DNA of 64,000 nt, taken from NCBI RefSeq assembly GCF_023197165.1, contig NZ_JALPRD010000005.1, forward strand, positions 226,503 to 290,502, given 5' to 3'. Shown in pieces: positions 17,753-26,962 of the stretch; positions within the stretch are counted from its first letter, which is position 1; each line of letters opens with the position of its first letter. The translations under genes were made by a program, and so were the position numbers. The notes beneath the pieces were generated by a model, which did no database searches, had not been told where the DNA came from, and saw only the letters and a program-made list of their open reading frames with translations. The stretch comes from Sphingopyxis sp. MSC1_008 (GTDB taxonomy: Bacteria; Pseudomonadota; Alphaproteobacteria; Sphingomonadales; Sphingomonadaceae).

Positions 17753-19134
17753 CGCACAAACCCCTGTCCCGGCTGGCCGAGGACGAAATCGGACGGACTT
17801 TGATAGCGCGGATCGGCGCGGTCCCACTGGACCACCCCGTCGACCCAGACACGGTCGGCGAGCGCGTAAACGCTAAACGGGTTTGCGCTCCACAGCACGA
17901 CGTCGGCCATCTTGCCCGGCTCGAGCGTGCCGACCTTGTCGGCAATCCCCATCGCTTTGGCGGGATTGGCCGTGATCCATTTGATCGCCTCGCCGCGGCT
18001 GACGGGCAGGCCGGCATGATTGGCGGCGGTCATCGCGATTCCGGCTTCCTGATTGAGCCGCTGGATCAGCAGGCCGTCGTCCGAATGGATGATCGCGCAG
18101 CCGCCCGCCGCGTCGATCATCGGGGCATTCTCCTCGATCCCGTCGAGCGATTCCATCTTGGCGCCCCAGCTGTTCCCCCAGGTCGCGACGCAAATATCTT
18201 CCTTCGCGAGCAAGGGGGCGATCTTGAAAGCCTCATTGGCGTGGTGGAAGGTGCGGATCTTGAACCCGAACTCGCGCGCGACATCGATCATCACCGCCAT
18301 CTCGTCGGCGCGGTAACAGTGGTTCTGGACCAAAATTTCGCCGCGCAGCACGCCGGCAAGCGTTTCGAGCTGCAAGTCGCGTTTCGGGGGATCGCCGGCC
18401 TTCGCGCCCGCTTCCCATTTGTCCTGGCGGCGGACATAATCGGCGGCGTCGATCCACGCCTTGCGATAGCCCGCAACATTGCCCATCCGCGTCGCGGGCG
18501 AGCGCCCCTTGCTGCCGTAGACGCGCTTCGGATTCTCGCCGCACGCGATCTTCAGGCCATAGGGGGCGCCCGGGAACTTCATCCCCTGCGCCGTCACCGA
18601 CGGCACATTCTTCAGCGTCACCGAACGGCCGCCGAACAGGTTGGCTGACCCCGGAAGGATCATCAGGCTGGTCACCCCGCCGGCCCGCGCGAGGCGGAAT
18701 TTCGGATCTTGCGGCCAGACCGAATGTTCGGCCCAGACCTCCGCCGTGTTCGGCGAAACGGCTTCATTGCCATCCTCGTGCGATGGCGTCGCCGGCGATG
18801 GATAAACGCCGAGGTGCGAATGCGCGTCGATGATTCCGGGGGTTACCCATTTGCCGCGGCCGTCGACCCGGGCATAGCCTTCGGGCACCGGCAGGCTCGC
18901 TCCGACCGCTTCGATCTTGCCGTCCGCGATCAAAAGCGTCGCATCGGCCATTTCTGCACCCGTGCCCGTCAGCACAGTCGCGCCGACGATCGCCAGCGGC
19001 GCCGACCGGGCTGGATGATAGGTCGCGGGAAAGGGATCGTCGGGGGCGCCGTGCGCAGCGAACGCCACGCCCGCGATCGCCAGCGATATCAGCGCGATGC
19101 ACGTGCCGCCCAGATGCTTGATCGTCGATGCCAT
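17749..19134 (-). CDS. Secreted amidohydrolase, metal site intact (partner 2), first gene of operon
   Basis: About 461 aa. The start at 19134 follows GGGAGGCGAAG; earlier in-frame starts lack this. The signal peptide (1-27) ends VAFAAHG and has no lipobox, unlike its paralogue 14353-15756. Ligands: His105-x-His107 (GIIDAHSHLG), QNHCYRADEM, FHHANEA, IIHSDDG. It is the first of five minus-strand genes joined by 4-base overlaps. The promoter should lie in 19135-19285, shared with the divergent aminotransferase operon. The substrate is unknown; the N-terminal 'DDPFPATYHP' and 'DRDPYPSTYR' stretches are a family-specific element shared by both intact enzymes. Confidence 0.88.
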   Translation of the reverse strand: MASTIKHLGGTCIALISLAIAGVAFAAHGAPDDPFPATYHPARSAPLAIVGATVLTGTGAEMADATLLIADGKIEAVGASLPVPEGYARVDGRGKWVTPGIIDAHSHLGVYPSPATPSHEDGNEAVSPNTAEVWAEHSVWPQDPKFRLARAGGVTSLMILPGSANLFGGRSVTLKNVPSVTAQGMKFPGAPYGLKIACGENPKRVYGSKGRSPATRMGNVAGYRKAWIDAADYVRRQDKWEAGAKAGDPPKRDLQLETLAGVLRGEILVQNHCYRADEMAVMIDVAREFGFKIRTFHHANEAFKIAPLLAKEDICVATWGNSWGAKMESLDGIEENAPMIDAAGGCAIIHSDDGLLIQRLNQEAGIAMTAANHAGLPVSRGEAIKWITANPAKAMGIADKVGTLEPGKMADVVLWSANPFSVYALADRVWVDGVVQWDRADPRYQSPSDFVLGQPGQGFVR

Positions 19135-19285
19135 CTTCGCCTCCCCGATCTGAATGAGCGACGAGCGGGACGAATCCGCCATTCGATTTTCGGTCGTTCG
19201 CCGATGGCGGATTCGCCGTCCCGAACCATCGTTCTGGGCAGGGTGAGATGTTCCGCGGCAAGCGGGGCAATGGAGGGGCCGAAAT

Positions 19286-20488
19286 TTGTGGAATGACAAT
19301 TGCCTGGCGCGCCGGGCCGAACATCTTTCGACGCAGCTTCCCGCTCCCCATTTTCCGTCCGAATTCGGCGACGAGATCATCCTGTTCGATTCGGGTTTCG
19401 CAGCGCCGCAGCTGCTTCCGGACCTGAGCGGGTTCGCCGCCGATGCGCTGACCACGCACCGCGAGGAGGTGCTGCAATATGCATCGGGTCGCGGGCAGCC
19501 CTATCTGCGCGAATGGCTCGCGAACTGGATGAACGAAGACGGCTGCGCGCTGACCGCCGACCATATCCTGATCACCAATGGCGCCAAGCAGGGCATCGAC
19601 CTCACCTGCCGCCTGCTGCTTGACGATGGCGACGCGATCGTCGTCACCGCACCGACCTATTTCACCGCCATCCCGATTTTCCGCAACCATGGCGCCGAGT
19701 TCGTCGAGATCGCCCAGGATGATGCGGGGCTCGACGTCGCTGCACTCGAAGCCGCGCTGGATGCCCGCGCCGCCGCCGGCAGGGCGCCCCCCAAATTCAT
19801 CTACAATATCCCTGAATTCCATAATCCGACCGGCGCCACGATGTCGGCGGCACGACGCGAGGCACTCGTCGCGCTGGCCGAGGCGCGCGGCATTCCGATC
19901 GTCGAGGACAGCCCGTATCGCCACGTGCGCTTCAACGGACCCGACGCGCCGCTGCTGAAAGCGCTCGACCGCTCGGGGTCGGTCCTGCACCTCGGGACAT
20001 TTTCAAAACTGGTTGCGCCCGGCCTCCGCATCGGCTGGGTCGCGGCTGAGCCTGCGCTGATAGCGCGCATGGTCCAGCTCAAATCCGAGGGCGGATCCTC
20101 GCCGCTCATCCAGCGGATCATCCATGATTTCGCGCGCTCGGATCAGTTCCCCACGCATATCGCACGCGTGCAGCGCGCCTATCGCGAACGCCGGGACCAT
20201 ATCGTGGCGGCCACCGCGCGCGAACTTCCCGACGCCCTCATCGCGGTGCCTGAGGGTGGCTATTATGTCTGGCTGACGCTGCCCGAACATGTCGACGGCG
20301 ACCTTCTCGCCGCACGCGCGCACGATGCCGGGGTCCATCTGATCGCCGGCAGCCGCTTCTTTGCCGCGCAAAGCGCCGCTGCGCCGCGAAACCACATCCG
20401 CCTGTCGTTCAGTTATACGACCCCCGAACAGATCGACGACGGGGTCCGCCGGCTGGGCGCAGTCTATCGGGCGTTGGCCGGCGAATGA
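19286..20488 (+). CDS. PLP-dependent class I/II aminotransferase
   Basis: A 400-aa fold-type I aminotransferase without a MocR-type DNA-binding domain. The PLP-lysine is Lys241 in LGTFSKLVAPGLRIGW; Asn180-Pro in EFHNPTGA and EDSPYRHVRF are also conserved. The start is a TTG at 19286, supported by GGAGGGG seven bases upstream; no in-frame ATG is available near the N-terminus. Its stop overlaps the ATG of an ABC ATPase gene (ATGA), so it belongs to a polyamine-type ABC transporter operon and may transaminate the imported amine or amino acid. The divergent neighbour is the amidohydrolase operon. Confidence 0.9.
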   Translation: MWNDNCLARRAEHLSTQLPAPHFPSEFGDEIILFDSGFAAPQLLPDLSGFAADALTTHREEVLQYASGRGQPYLREWLANWMNEDGCALTADHILITNGAKQGIDLTCRLLLDDGDAIVVTAPTYFTAIPIFRNHGAEFVEIAQDDAGLDVAALEAALDARAAAGRAPPKFIYNIPEFHNPTGATMSAARREALVALAEARGIPIVEDSPYRHVRFNGPDAPLLKALDRSGSVLHLGTFSKLVAPGLRIGWVAAEPALIARMVQLKSEGGSSPLIQRIIHDFARSDQFPTHIARVQRAYRERRDHIVAATARELPDALIAVPEGGYYVWLTLPEHVDGDLLAARAHDAGVHLIAGSRFFAAQSAAAPRNHIRLSFSYTTPEQIDDGVRRLGAVYRALAGE

Positions 20489-21603
20489 TTGCCGCCTCCC
20501 CTCTTGTCGAGTTTCGCGGCGTCGAAAAGCGCTATGCCGAGGGCGGCCCCACCGCCGTTGCCGATCTCGATCTCGCGATCGAGCGCGGCGAATTCCTGAC
20601 GCTGCTCGGCCCGTCGGGATCGGGAAAGACGACCACGCTGATGATGCTCGCGGGATTCGAAACCCCGAGCGCGGGCGAGATATTGCTCGGCGGCGCATCG
20701 CTCGTCGACCGGCCGCCCTACCGGCGCAACATGGGCGTCGTTTTCCAGAATTATGCGCTGTTCCCGCATATGAGCGTCGCCGAAAATGTCGCCTTCCCGC
20801 TGCGCGTGCGCGGGATCAAGGGAAGCGAAGCGACGAAGAAGGTCGCGAACGCGCTCGCGCTGGTGAAGCTCGACGGCCTCGGGGAGCGGCGTCCCGATGC
20901 CTTGTCGGGCGGGCAGCGCCAGCGCGTCGCGCTCGCCCGCGCTCTGGTGTTCGAGCCCGACCTCGTGCTGATGGACGAACCGCTTGGCGCGCTCGATCGC
21001 CAGCTTCGCGAACATCTGCAGGTCGAAATCAAGCGGATCCAGCGCGCTCTGGGTTTGACCATCGTCTACGTCACCCACGATCAGGGCGAAGCCTTGGCCA
21101 TGTCCGACAGAATCGCGGTGTTCGCCGGCGGACGCGTTCAGCAGATCGGCCGCCCCGACGCCATCTATGAAAAGCCGGCAAACGCCTTCGTCGCGGCCTT
21201 TGTTGGTGAGAACAACATGCTGACGGGCACGGTGGTGACACGGCACGAGGATCAATGTGCCATCCGGCTGCCCGGCGGACAGATCGTGCGCGCGATGGCG
21301 ACCGGCGCGATGATGCCCGGCGACAGCGTGATCGCGGCCATCCGCCCCGAGCATGTCGAAACGGGCACCACACCACCCGCCTGCTGCAATGCCATCGAGG
21401 CGCAGGTCGAAGAGCTTGCCTATCACGGCGATCACAGCCGCATCCGCGCGGCGCTCGATGGCGGTGGATCGCTCGTAATCCGGACGCCGAGCGCGGGGGA
21501 TTTCGCGGCAGGCCAGCGGCTTCCGATCGGCTGGTGCACCGATCGCTGCTTTGCCTTTCCCGCCGAAGACGGGGCCACCGCGTGGCGAAAGGCGGTCGCA
21601 TGA
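20485..21603 (+). CDS. ABC transporter ATP-binding protein, polyamine (PotA) type
   Basis: A 372-aa ATPase energising import across the inner membrane. Walker A is GPSGSGKTTT (about residues 42-51), the ABC signature is LSGGQRQRVALARA, Walker B is LVLMDEPLGALD and the switch His is in YVTHDQ. The C-terminal third is a TOBE-type regulatory domain (AIRPEHVETG). The overall length and the FENPSAG/GG-type N-terminal pattern fit the spermidine/putrescine and iron(III) group. It overlaps both neighbours by ATGA. Together with 21600-24659 it makes a complete importer. Confidence 0.93.
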   Translation: MIAASPLVEFRGVEKRYAEGGPTAVADLDLAIERGEFLTLLGPSGSGKTTTLMMLAGFETPSAGEILLGGASLVDRPPYRRNMGVVFQNYALFPHMSVAENVAFPLRVRGIKGSEATKKVANALALVKLDGLGERRPDALSGGQRQRVALARALVFEPDLVLMDEPLGALDRQLREHLQVEIKRIQRALGLTIVYVTHDQGEALAMSDRIAVFAGGRVQQIGRPDAIYEKPANAFVAAFVGENNMLTGTVVTRHEDQCAIRLPGGQIVRAMATGAMMPGDSVIAAIRPEHVETGTTPPACCNAIEAQVEELAYHGDHSRIRAALDGGGSLVIRTPSAGDFAAGQRLPIGWCTDRCFAFPAEDGATAWRKAVA

Positions 21604-22652
21604 AGAGCTGGGCACGCCTTCTCGGCATCGCCGCGCTTACCGCGAGTGTGGCGGCGTGCGGGTCGAGTTCGGAACTTCGCCCGCTCACCGTGGTCGGCTG
21701 GGGCGGATCTTCGCAGGACGCGCATCGCAACGCCTATTGGACCTCCTTTTCGCGCACCACGGGAATTCCGCTGCGCGAAGATAGCTGGCGCGGCGGCGTC
21801 GGCGTGATCCGGACCAAGGTCGTCGGCGGCGACACGAGCTGGGACATCGTGCAGGTCGAGACCGAGGATCTGATCCTCGGCTGCGAAGAAGGACTGTTCC
21901 AGCGGCTCGACTGGGCTGGCTTGGGCGGACGCAACGCATTCCTGCCCGCCGCGGTGCACGACTGCGGCGTCGGCGCGATGCTCTGGTCTTATGTGATCGG
22001 CTATGACGGCGATCGCATCAAGGGGCCGGGCCCCAAAAGCTGGGCCGACTTCTGGGACGTCAAGCGTTTCCCGGGCAAAAGGGGCATGCGCAAGACCCCC
22101 AAATATTCGCTCGAATTCGCGCTGATGGCCGACGGCGTGCCGGCCGATCAGGTCTATCCGACGCTGCGGACGCCCCAAGGCGTCGACCGCGCGTTCCGCA
22201 AGCTCGACGAGATCAAGCCCAACGTCATCTGGTGGTCCTCGATCTCACAGGTGCCCGACCTCCTTGGCTCGCGCGAGGTGGTGATGTCGGTGACCAGCCC
22301 CGGCCGGCTGATCGTCGCCAATCGCACCGAGGGCCGCAATTTCAAACTCGACTGGCACGGCAATATCTTTGCGGTCGATTATTGGGTGATCCTCGCCAAC
22401 AGTCCGCGCAAGGCCGAAGCGACGCAGCTTATTCGTTATATGACGCGAGCCGAGAACCAGATGCGGCTGGCGAGCCATATTCCGACCGGTCTCACCAACG
22501 TCGAGGCGAACCAGCGCGTCGATCCGAAACTCAAGCTCGACACGCCGAGCGACCCGGCAAACATGGTGGGCGCGCTCGAACTCGATGCCAATTTCTGGGT
22601 CGAATATGGCGACCAGCTCACCCAGCGGTTCAATGCCTGGGTCGCGCGCTAA
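21600..22652 (+). CDS. Extracellular solute-binding lipoprotein, PotD type
   Basis: About 350 aa. The lipobox ASVAAC puts the lipidated Cys at residue 20, giving a periplasmic ligand-binding lipoprotein. The mature sequence has the PotD-type two-lobe pattern: LTVVGWGGSSQDAHRNAYW, SWDIVQVETEDLILGCEEG, PKSWADFWDVKRFPGKRG, and the hinge region with 'ANSPRKAEATQLIRYMTRAE'. The ATG at 21600 overlaps the TGA of the ATPase gene. It binds a polyamine or related cation by family analogy; the binding residues were not resolved. Confidence 0.9.
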   Translation: MKSWARLLGIAALTASVAACGSSSELRPLTVVGWGGSSQDAHRNAYWTSFSRTTGIPLREDSWRGGVGVIRTKVVGGDTSWDIVQVETEDLILGCEEGLFQRLDWAGLGGRNAFLPAAVHDCGVGAMLWSYVIGYDGDRIKGPGPKSWADFWDVKRFPGKRGMRKTPKYSLEFALMADGVPADQVYPTLRTPQGVDRAFRKLDEIKPNVIWWSSISQVPDLLGSREVVMSVTSPGRLIVANRTEGRNFKLDWHGNIFAVDYWVILANSPRKAEATQLIRYMTRAENQMRLASHIPTGLTNVEANQRVDPKLKLDTPSDPANMVGALELDANFWVEYGDQLTQRFNAWVAR

Positions 22653-23826
22653 ACTGCCGGGACTCCGGCGCTGGTGGCGCGTCGCGCTCCTCGCGCCGCT
22701 GCTCCTGTTCCTGCTCGCGAGCTTCGTCGCGCCCGTGCTGATGATGTTGTCACGCGCCGTGGTCGACCGCGATCTCGAACGCCTCTGGCCCGACAGCGCG
22801 GTCGCGCTTCGGCAGTGGGACGGTGCCGGCGCGCCGCCCGATGCGCTTGCGGCGACCGTCGCGCGCGAGATCGTCGCGACGCGGCAGGCAGGGACGCTCA
22901 ACCAGGTCGCCAACCGGCTGAACTACGACATGGTGGGATCGCGCAGCCTTCTCTACGCGACCGCCGACCGCTTGACCGCGGGCAGCGCCGGAACCACCGT
23001 CCGGGATCTCGCGCGGATCGATCCGCGGTGGGGGCAACCCGGGATATGGGCGGCGATGCGTCATGCCGACGGTCCGCTCACCCGCCATTATCTGCTCGCG
23101 GCACTCGACCGCCGGCTGGACGCGGACGACCGCATCGTCAACGTTCCTGCCGAACAGGCGGTCTTCGCGAATATCTATCTGCGCACCTTTAAGATCAGCG
23201 CGATCGTCGCGCTGCTTTGCATCGCCCTCGGCTATCCGGTCGCCTATCTGCTCGCCTCGCTTCCCGAGCGAAAGGCCAATCCCCTGCTGATCCTCGTGCT
23301 CCTGCCCTTCTGGACCTCGGCGCTCGTACGCACCGCGGCGTGGGCGGTGCTGCTCCAGACGAATGGCGTCGTGAACAACGCGCTACAGACCGTCGGGCTG
23401 ATCGATGCGCCGCTCCAGCTGATCTACAACCGGCTTGGCGTCTACATTGCGATGACGCATGTGCTGCTGCCCTTCTTCATACTGCCGCTCTATGGCGTGA
23501 TGAAGGGCATTCCGCCGACCGCAATGCGTGCGGCGAGTTCGCTTGGCGCGCCGCCGCTCCGCGCTTTCCTGTCCGTTTACCTGCCGCAAACATTGCCCGG
23601 CGTCGCGGCGGGGGCGATCATCGTCTTCACCCTCGCGCTCGGCTATTATGTCACCCCGGCGCTCGTCGGCGGCGGCGCCGACCAGATGATCAGCGCGTCG
23701 ATTGCCTTCTACACCAACCAGTCGCTCAACTGGGGCATGGCGGCGGCGCTCAGCCTGCTGCTCCTGCTGCCGCTGCTGCTGATGGTCTTCGCCGGACGGA
23801 CGATGGTCCGCACGGTGCCGGCATGA
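22633..23826 (+). CDS. ABC transporter permease, PotB type with long periplasmic insert
   Basis: About 397 aa. The first membrane segment (WRVALLAPLLLFLLASFVAP) is followed by an unusually long soluble region, about residues 45-180, before the remaining five segments. The EAA-loop-like sequence GVMKGIPPTAMRAASSLGAP and the LPQTLPGVAAGAIIVF region mark it as a binding-protein-dependent permease. The ATG at 22633 overlaps the binding-protein gene by 20 bases. Long insertions of this kind are known in some alphaproteobacterial members of the family. Confidence 0.88.
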   Translation: MPGSRAKLPGLRRWWRVALLAPLLLFLLASFVAPVLMMLSRAVVDRDLERLWPDSAVALRQWDGAGAPPDALAATVAREIVATRQAGTLNQVANRLNYDMVGSRSLLYATADRLTAGSAGTTVRDLARIDPRWGQPGIWAAMRHADGPLTRHYLLAALDRRLDADDRIVNVPAEQAVFANIYLRTFKISAIVALLCIALGYPVAYLLASLPERKANPLLILVLLPFWTSALVRTAAWAVLLQTNGVVNNALQTVGLIDAPLQLIYNRLGVYIAMTHVLLPFFILPLYGVMKGIPPTAMRAASSLGAPPLRAFLSVYLPQTLPGVAAGAIIVFTLALGYYVTPALVGGGADQMISASIAFYTNQSLNWGMAAALSLLLLLPLLLMVFAGRTMVRTVPA

Positions 23827-24659
23827 GCGCCTACCGGTCCCGCTCGGAGCGCGCCGGCCGTGCCGCACTGATCGGCTTTTCGGTCCTCGTCTTCGCCTTT
23901 CTGGTGCTGCCGATCCTCGCGGTCATTCCGCTGTCGCTCAATCCGACGACCTTTCTCGTCTTTCCGGAGGGTGAAATTTCGCTGCGCTGGTACAGGCATC
24001 TCGCCGAATCGCCGCAATGGACCCACGCCTTCGGCAACAGCCTGAAGATCGCCATCGCGACGACGTTGATCGCGACCCCGCTCGGCACGCTCGCGGCGAT
24101 CGGGCTCGCCTATATGCGATCACGCGCGAAAACCGCGATCGTCGCGCTGATCACCGCGCCGCTCGTCGTCCCGGTGGTGGTCGTCGCGATCGCTTTCTAT
24201 TTTCTCTTCGCGCCGCTGGGGCTCGTCAACGGCTCGCTCGGGTTGATTGTTGCGCATAGCGCGCTCGCGGTGCCCTTTGTGGTGATCGTGGTTCATGCGG
24301 CGCTGCGCGGGCTCGATACCGAACTGCTGCGCGCCGCGGCGAGCCTCGGTGCGCGCCCCCTCACCATATTGATCCGGGTCCTCGTCCCGCTGATCGCCCC
24401 CGGGGTCGCAGCGGGTGCGGTCTTCGCCTTCATGACCTCCTTCGACGAGACGACGGTGGCCCTGTTCATCGCGGGCCCCGAACAGCGCACGCTGCCGATC
24501 CAGATGTTCGAGGGGGTGCGCGAGCAGATCAGCCCGGCGATCGCCGCCGCGGCGACGCTGCTGATTATCGCGTCGACGTTGCTGCTGGGGGCGGCCGAAC
24601 TGCTGCGCCGCCGCGGCGAAGGGCGCGCCGGATCAGCGCCCCCAGACGTCGGCGCATAG
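23823..24659 (+). CDS. ABC transporter permease, PotC type
   Basis: A 278-aa inner-membrane permease with six predicted segments. The EAA loop reads VHAALRGLDTELLRAAASLG, followed by LIAPGVAAGAVFAFMTSFDE, which is typical of PotC-like subunits (the SFDE element). ATGA overlap with the upstream permease. Its last 27 bases overlap the 3' end of the converging dipeptidase gene, so there is no room for a terminator between them. Confidence 0.92.
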   Translation: MSAYRSRSERAGRAALIGFSVLVFAFLVLPILAVIPLSLNPTTFLVFPEGEISLRWYRHLAESPQWTHAFGNSLKIAIATTLIATPLGTLAAIGLAYMRSRAKTAIVALITAPLVVPVVVVAIAFYFLFAPLGLVNGSLGLIVAHSALAVPFVVIVVHAALRGLDTELLRAAASLGARPLTILIRVLVPLIAPGVAAGAVFAFMTSFDETTVALFIAGPEQRTLPIQMFEGVREQISPAIAAAATLLIIASTLLLGAAELLRRRGEGRAGSAPPDVGA

Positions 24660-25742
24660 CCGCGCGAAATTGGCGCCGAGCAGTTTCTCGATGCGCCGCG
24701 CGGGCCAGCCGCGCACGGCGAGATCGTCGGCGAGCTTCAGGAAGCGCGCCGGCTCGTTATATTCGGGGATCAGGTTGAAGACGTCGGGCGCTTCCCCCGG
24801 CGCCGCAATCCCCATCGCCTTACGCTCCTCATAGAAACGCCGCTGGCCTTCGGCATATTCGGCATTGAGTTCGAAGCTGCGGATGCCGCCGTCGGTGCCG
24901 AGCGCGACATGATCCTCGCCCGCGACCTTCACCGCATGTTCGACATGGCGGATGACGTCGGCGGCGCGCGGCTGCCCGCTCTTGCGCAGGAAAGGCATGA
25001 AATAGATGCCCGCGACCCCGCCCTTGTCGGCCAGCGCGCGGAGGTCGGCGTCGGTCGTGTTGCGCGGGACGTCGTTCAGGGCACGGCAGCCAGTGTGGCT
25101 GATCGCGATCGGCGCGGTCGAGGCCGCGATCGCCTCGGCAATCGTGCGCTGCGCGGCGTGGCTCGCGTCGACGAGCATCCGCCGCGCGTTGAGCCCCGCC
25201 ACGACCTCGCGGCCATAGTCGCTGAGCCCGGCGTTGCCGGGCTCAAGGCAGCCGTCGCCGACGAGGTTGCGCTTGTTGTATGTGAGCTGGACGATGCGCA
25301 CGCCGAGCACATCGAACAGGTCGAGCCGCGCCACCTCGGTTTCGAGCGGCACCGTGTCCTGGAAGCCGAAGATCACGCCGAGCCGCCTGCTCGCCTGCGC
25401 AGCCGCAAGATCGGCGGCCGTGCGGACATGGAGCAGATGATCGGGAAGCGCCTGGATGAAGCGCGTGTAGCGTGCGATGCGGCGCAGCGTTTCCTCATAA
25501 CGCCCGGGCGTATTGCCCGCGGCGCCGACCGTCTGGTGGATCGCGGTCAGCCCCGACGCGCGATAGACCGCGAGCTGGTCGGCGATGCCCGGCGCTTTCG
25601 GATCGAGCGCGCCCAGCGACGACAGGCCATCGATAACCATCGCCTTGCCGTAGCGCACGGCGCCGAAATCCGCGCTGCGGGCTGGACCCGCGAACGCCAG
25701 CGCCGCCGCGCCGCCGATCAGCGCGCGGCGCGAGACGATCAT
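24633..25742 (-). CDS. M19 membrane-dipeptidase family protein with altered metal site
   Basis: A 369-aa protein with an N-terminal twin-arginine-like signal (SRRALIGGAAALAFAG). The family core is clear: VRIVQLTYNKRNLVGDG, VDASH (His195) and AISHTGCRALND (His216), with RN-TDADLRALADKGGV. However, the usual HxD near the N-terminus is replaced by VIDGLSSLG (36-44), and the bridging-Glu region reads FGFQD (Gln128). Half the binuclear site is therefore absent or rearranged. Its start overlaps the M1-like peptidase stop (ATGA). A dipeptidase role is family-based; activity is uncertain. Confidence 0.85.
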   Translation of the reverse strand: MIVSRRALIGGAAALAFAGPARSADFGAVRYGKAMVIDGLSSLGALDPKAPGIADQLAVYRASGLTAIHQTVGAAGNTPGRYEETLRRIARYTRFIQALPDHLLHVRTAADLAAAQASRRLGVIFGFQDTVPLETEVARLDLFDVLGVRIVQLTYNKRNLVGDGCLEPGNAGLSDYGREVVAGLNARRMLVDASHAAQRTIAEAIAASTAPIAISHTGCRALNDVPRNTTDADLRALADKGGVAGIYFMPFLRKSGQPRAADVIRHVEHAVKVAGEDHVALGTDGGIRSFELNAEYAEGQRRFYEERKAMGIAAPGEAPDVFNLIPEYNEPARFLKLADDLAVRGWPARRIEKLLGANFARLCADVWGR

Positions 25743-26962
25743 GTATGGAGCGCCTTCTCGAACTCCCTGACCGCATCGGCGCCAGCGATTGCGGTCAGAT
25801 GCTTCAGGAAGACCGGCGTCGTGTGGACGGGTTCCTTCGCCATCGCGATCATCAGCCGGTCCATCGCGGGCCGGCCGATGCGATGTTCAAGATCGAGGAG
25901 CAGCAGCGGCCCTTTGCCGTAAAGCTGGACGCGGTTCGGGCGGCCGTGTCCCATGACCGGGCCCGCATCTTTCGTCGCGTCGCGCTTGGCTGCGATATTC
26001 TTTGCCAGCTCTTCGGCACCGAAGGCATGTTCGACATAGCGCATCGACATATATTCGGCGGCCGATTCGACGAGCCAGAAGTCGTCGGTCAGCGGGCTGG
26101 CGAGCATCCACCAGGCGTGCGCGATCTCATGCGCGACATAGCGACCGGGATTGACCTCGGTGATGTCGGGGGTGTTGCGTCCGCCTTCCGACAAGACGGT
26201 ATAGGCGGTGCGCGCATAACCCATCGAACGTTCGCGCCAGACCTGCGCCATCCGTACCTTGCGCGGCAACGGGCCGAACTTCGTCTCGAAATAGCGCGCA
26301 GCGCCTTCCGCGTGCTTGACGTACCAGCCCGAAAGCTGGGTCGACAGGTCGCGCGAATAGAATTCGACGCCATGCGCTTCGGCGCGTTGCAGCCCATGCA
26401 TCGCGACCATCGGCAGGTCGATGTCGAGGAAATCGCGGTGGATACGCACCCCCGTCGCGGTCCGCGTCACATCGCCCTGCGCAACGACGACGAGGTCGGG
26501 ATCGAGCCCGTCGATCGCCGCATCGACGGTGAAGCGCGTCTGGATGTCGGCCCCGACCGGGAACCACATATGGTCGATGAAGAGCTCATAGCCTTCGGGC
26601 CGCAGCGGCTTGTTGCCGCTGTCATGTTCGGTGAGGATCGGTCCCGCATAGCGGAAGCGCAGCTTCACCGGGTCAGCCGTCGGCGCCGCGAAGCGAAAAC
26701 TATATTTGTTGAGCGCGGGCATCGGCGACGTCGACGGCTCAACCGACATGGTAACACCCGGCGGCAGATCCATCGGACGCAAGGTGAAGCGGTCCGAAAG
26801 CAGGAAGGCCTTTTCGACTTCGGACTCGCTGAGCGTGATTGTGACGTCGGCGTCGAGTGCGCCCTGCGGGTCGAATTTCGCCGCGACATCGTAATGCAGC
26901 GGCGCCGCGTGCGCCGCAGTCGCACCGCCGAGCGCCAGCAGGAGCGCTGATAGTCTCTTCAT
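25739..26962 (-). CDS. M1-like zinc metallopeptidase, secreted
   Basis: About 407 aa with signal peptide (1-18, GGATAAHA). The zinc motif His278-Glu-x-x-His282 (HEIAHAWW) is followed by WLVES with the third ligand Glu299; the spacer is about two residues shorter than in standard M1 aminopeptidases. No GAMEN exopeptidase motif was seen, so it may not be a classical aminopeptidase. The start at 26962 follows GGGGGAGG. ATGA overlaps exist on both sides, tying it to the DUF885 protein upstream and the dipeptidase-like protein downstream. Confidence 0.85.
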   Translation of the reverse strand: MKRLSALLLALGGATAAHAAPLHYDVAAKFDPQGALDADVTITLSESEVEKAFLLSDRFTLRPMDLPPGVTMSVEPSTSPMPALNKYSFRFAAPTADPVKLRFRYAGPILTEHDSGNKPLRPEGYELFIDHMWFPVGADIQTRFTVDAAIDGLDPDLVVVAQGDVTRTATGVRIHRDFLDIDLPMVAMHGLQRAEAHGVEFYSRDLSTQLSGWYVKHAEGAARYFETKFGPLPRKVRMAQVWRERSMGYARTAYTVLSEGGRNTPDITEVNPGRYVAHEIAHAWWMLASPLTDDFWLVESAAEYMSMRYVEHAFGAEELAKNIAAKRDATKDAGPVMGHGRPNRVQLYGKGPLLLLDLEHRIGRPAMDRLMIAMAKEPVHTTPVFLKHLTAIAGADAVREFEKALHT

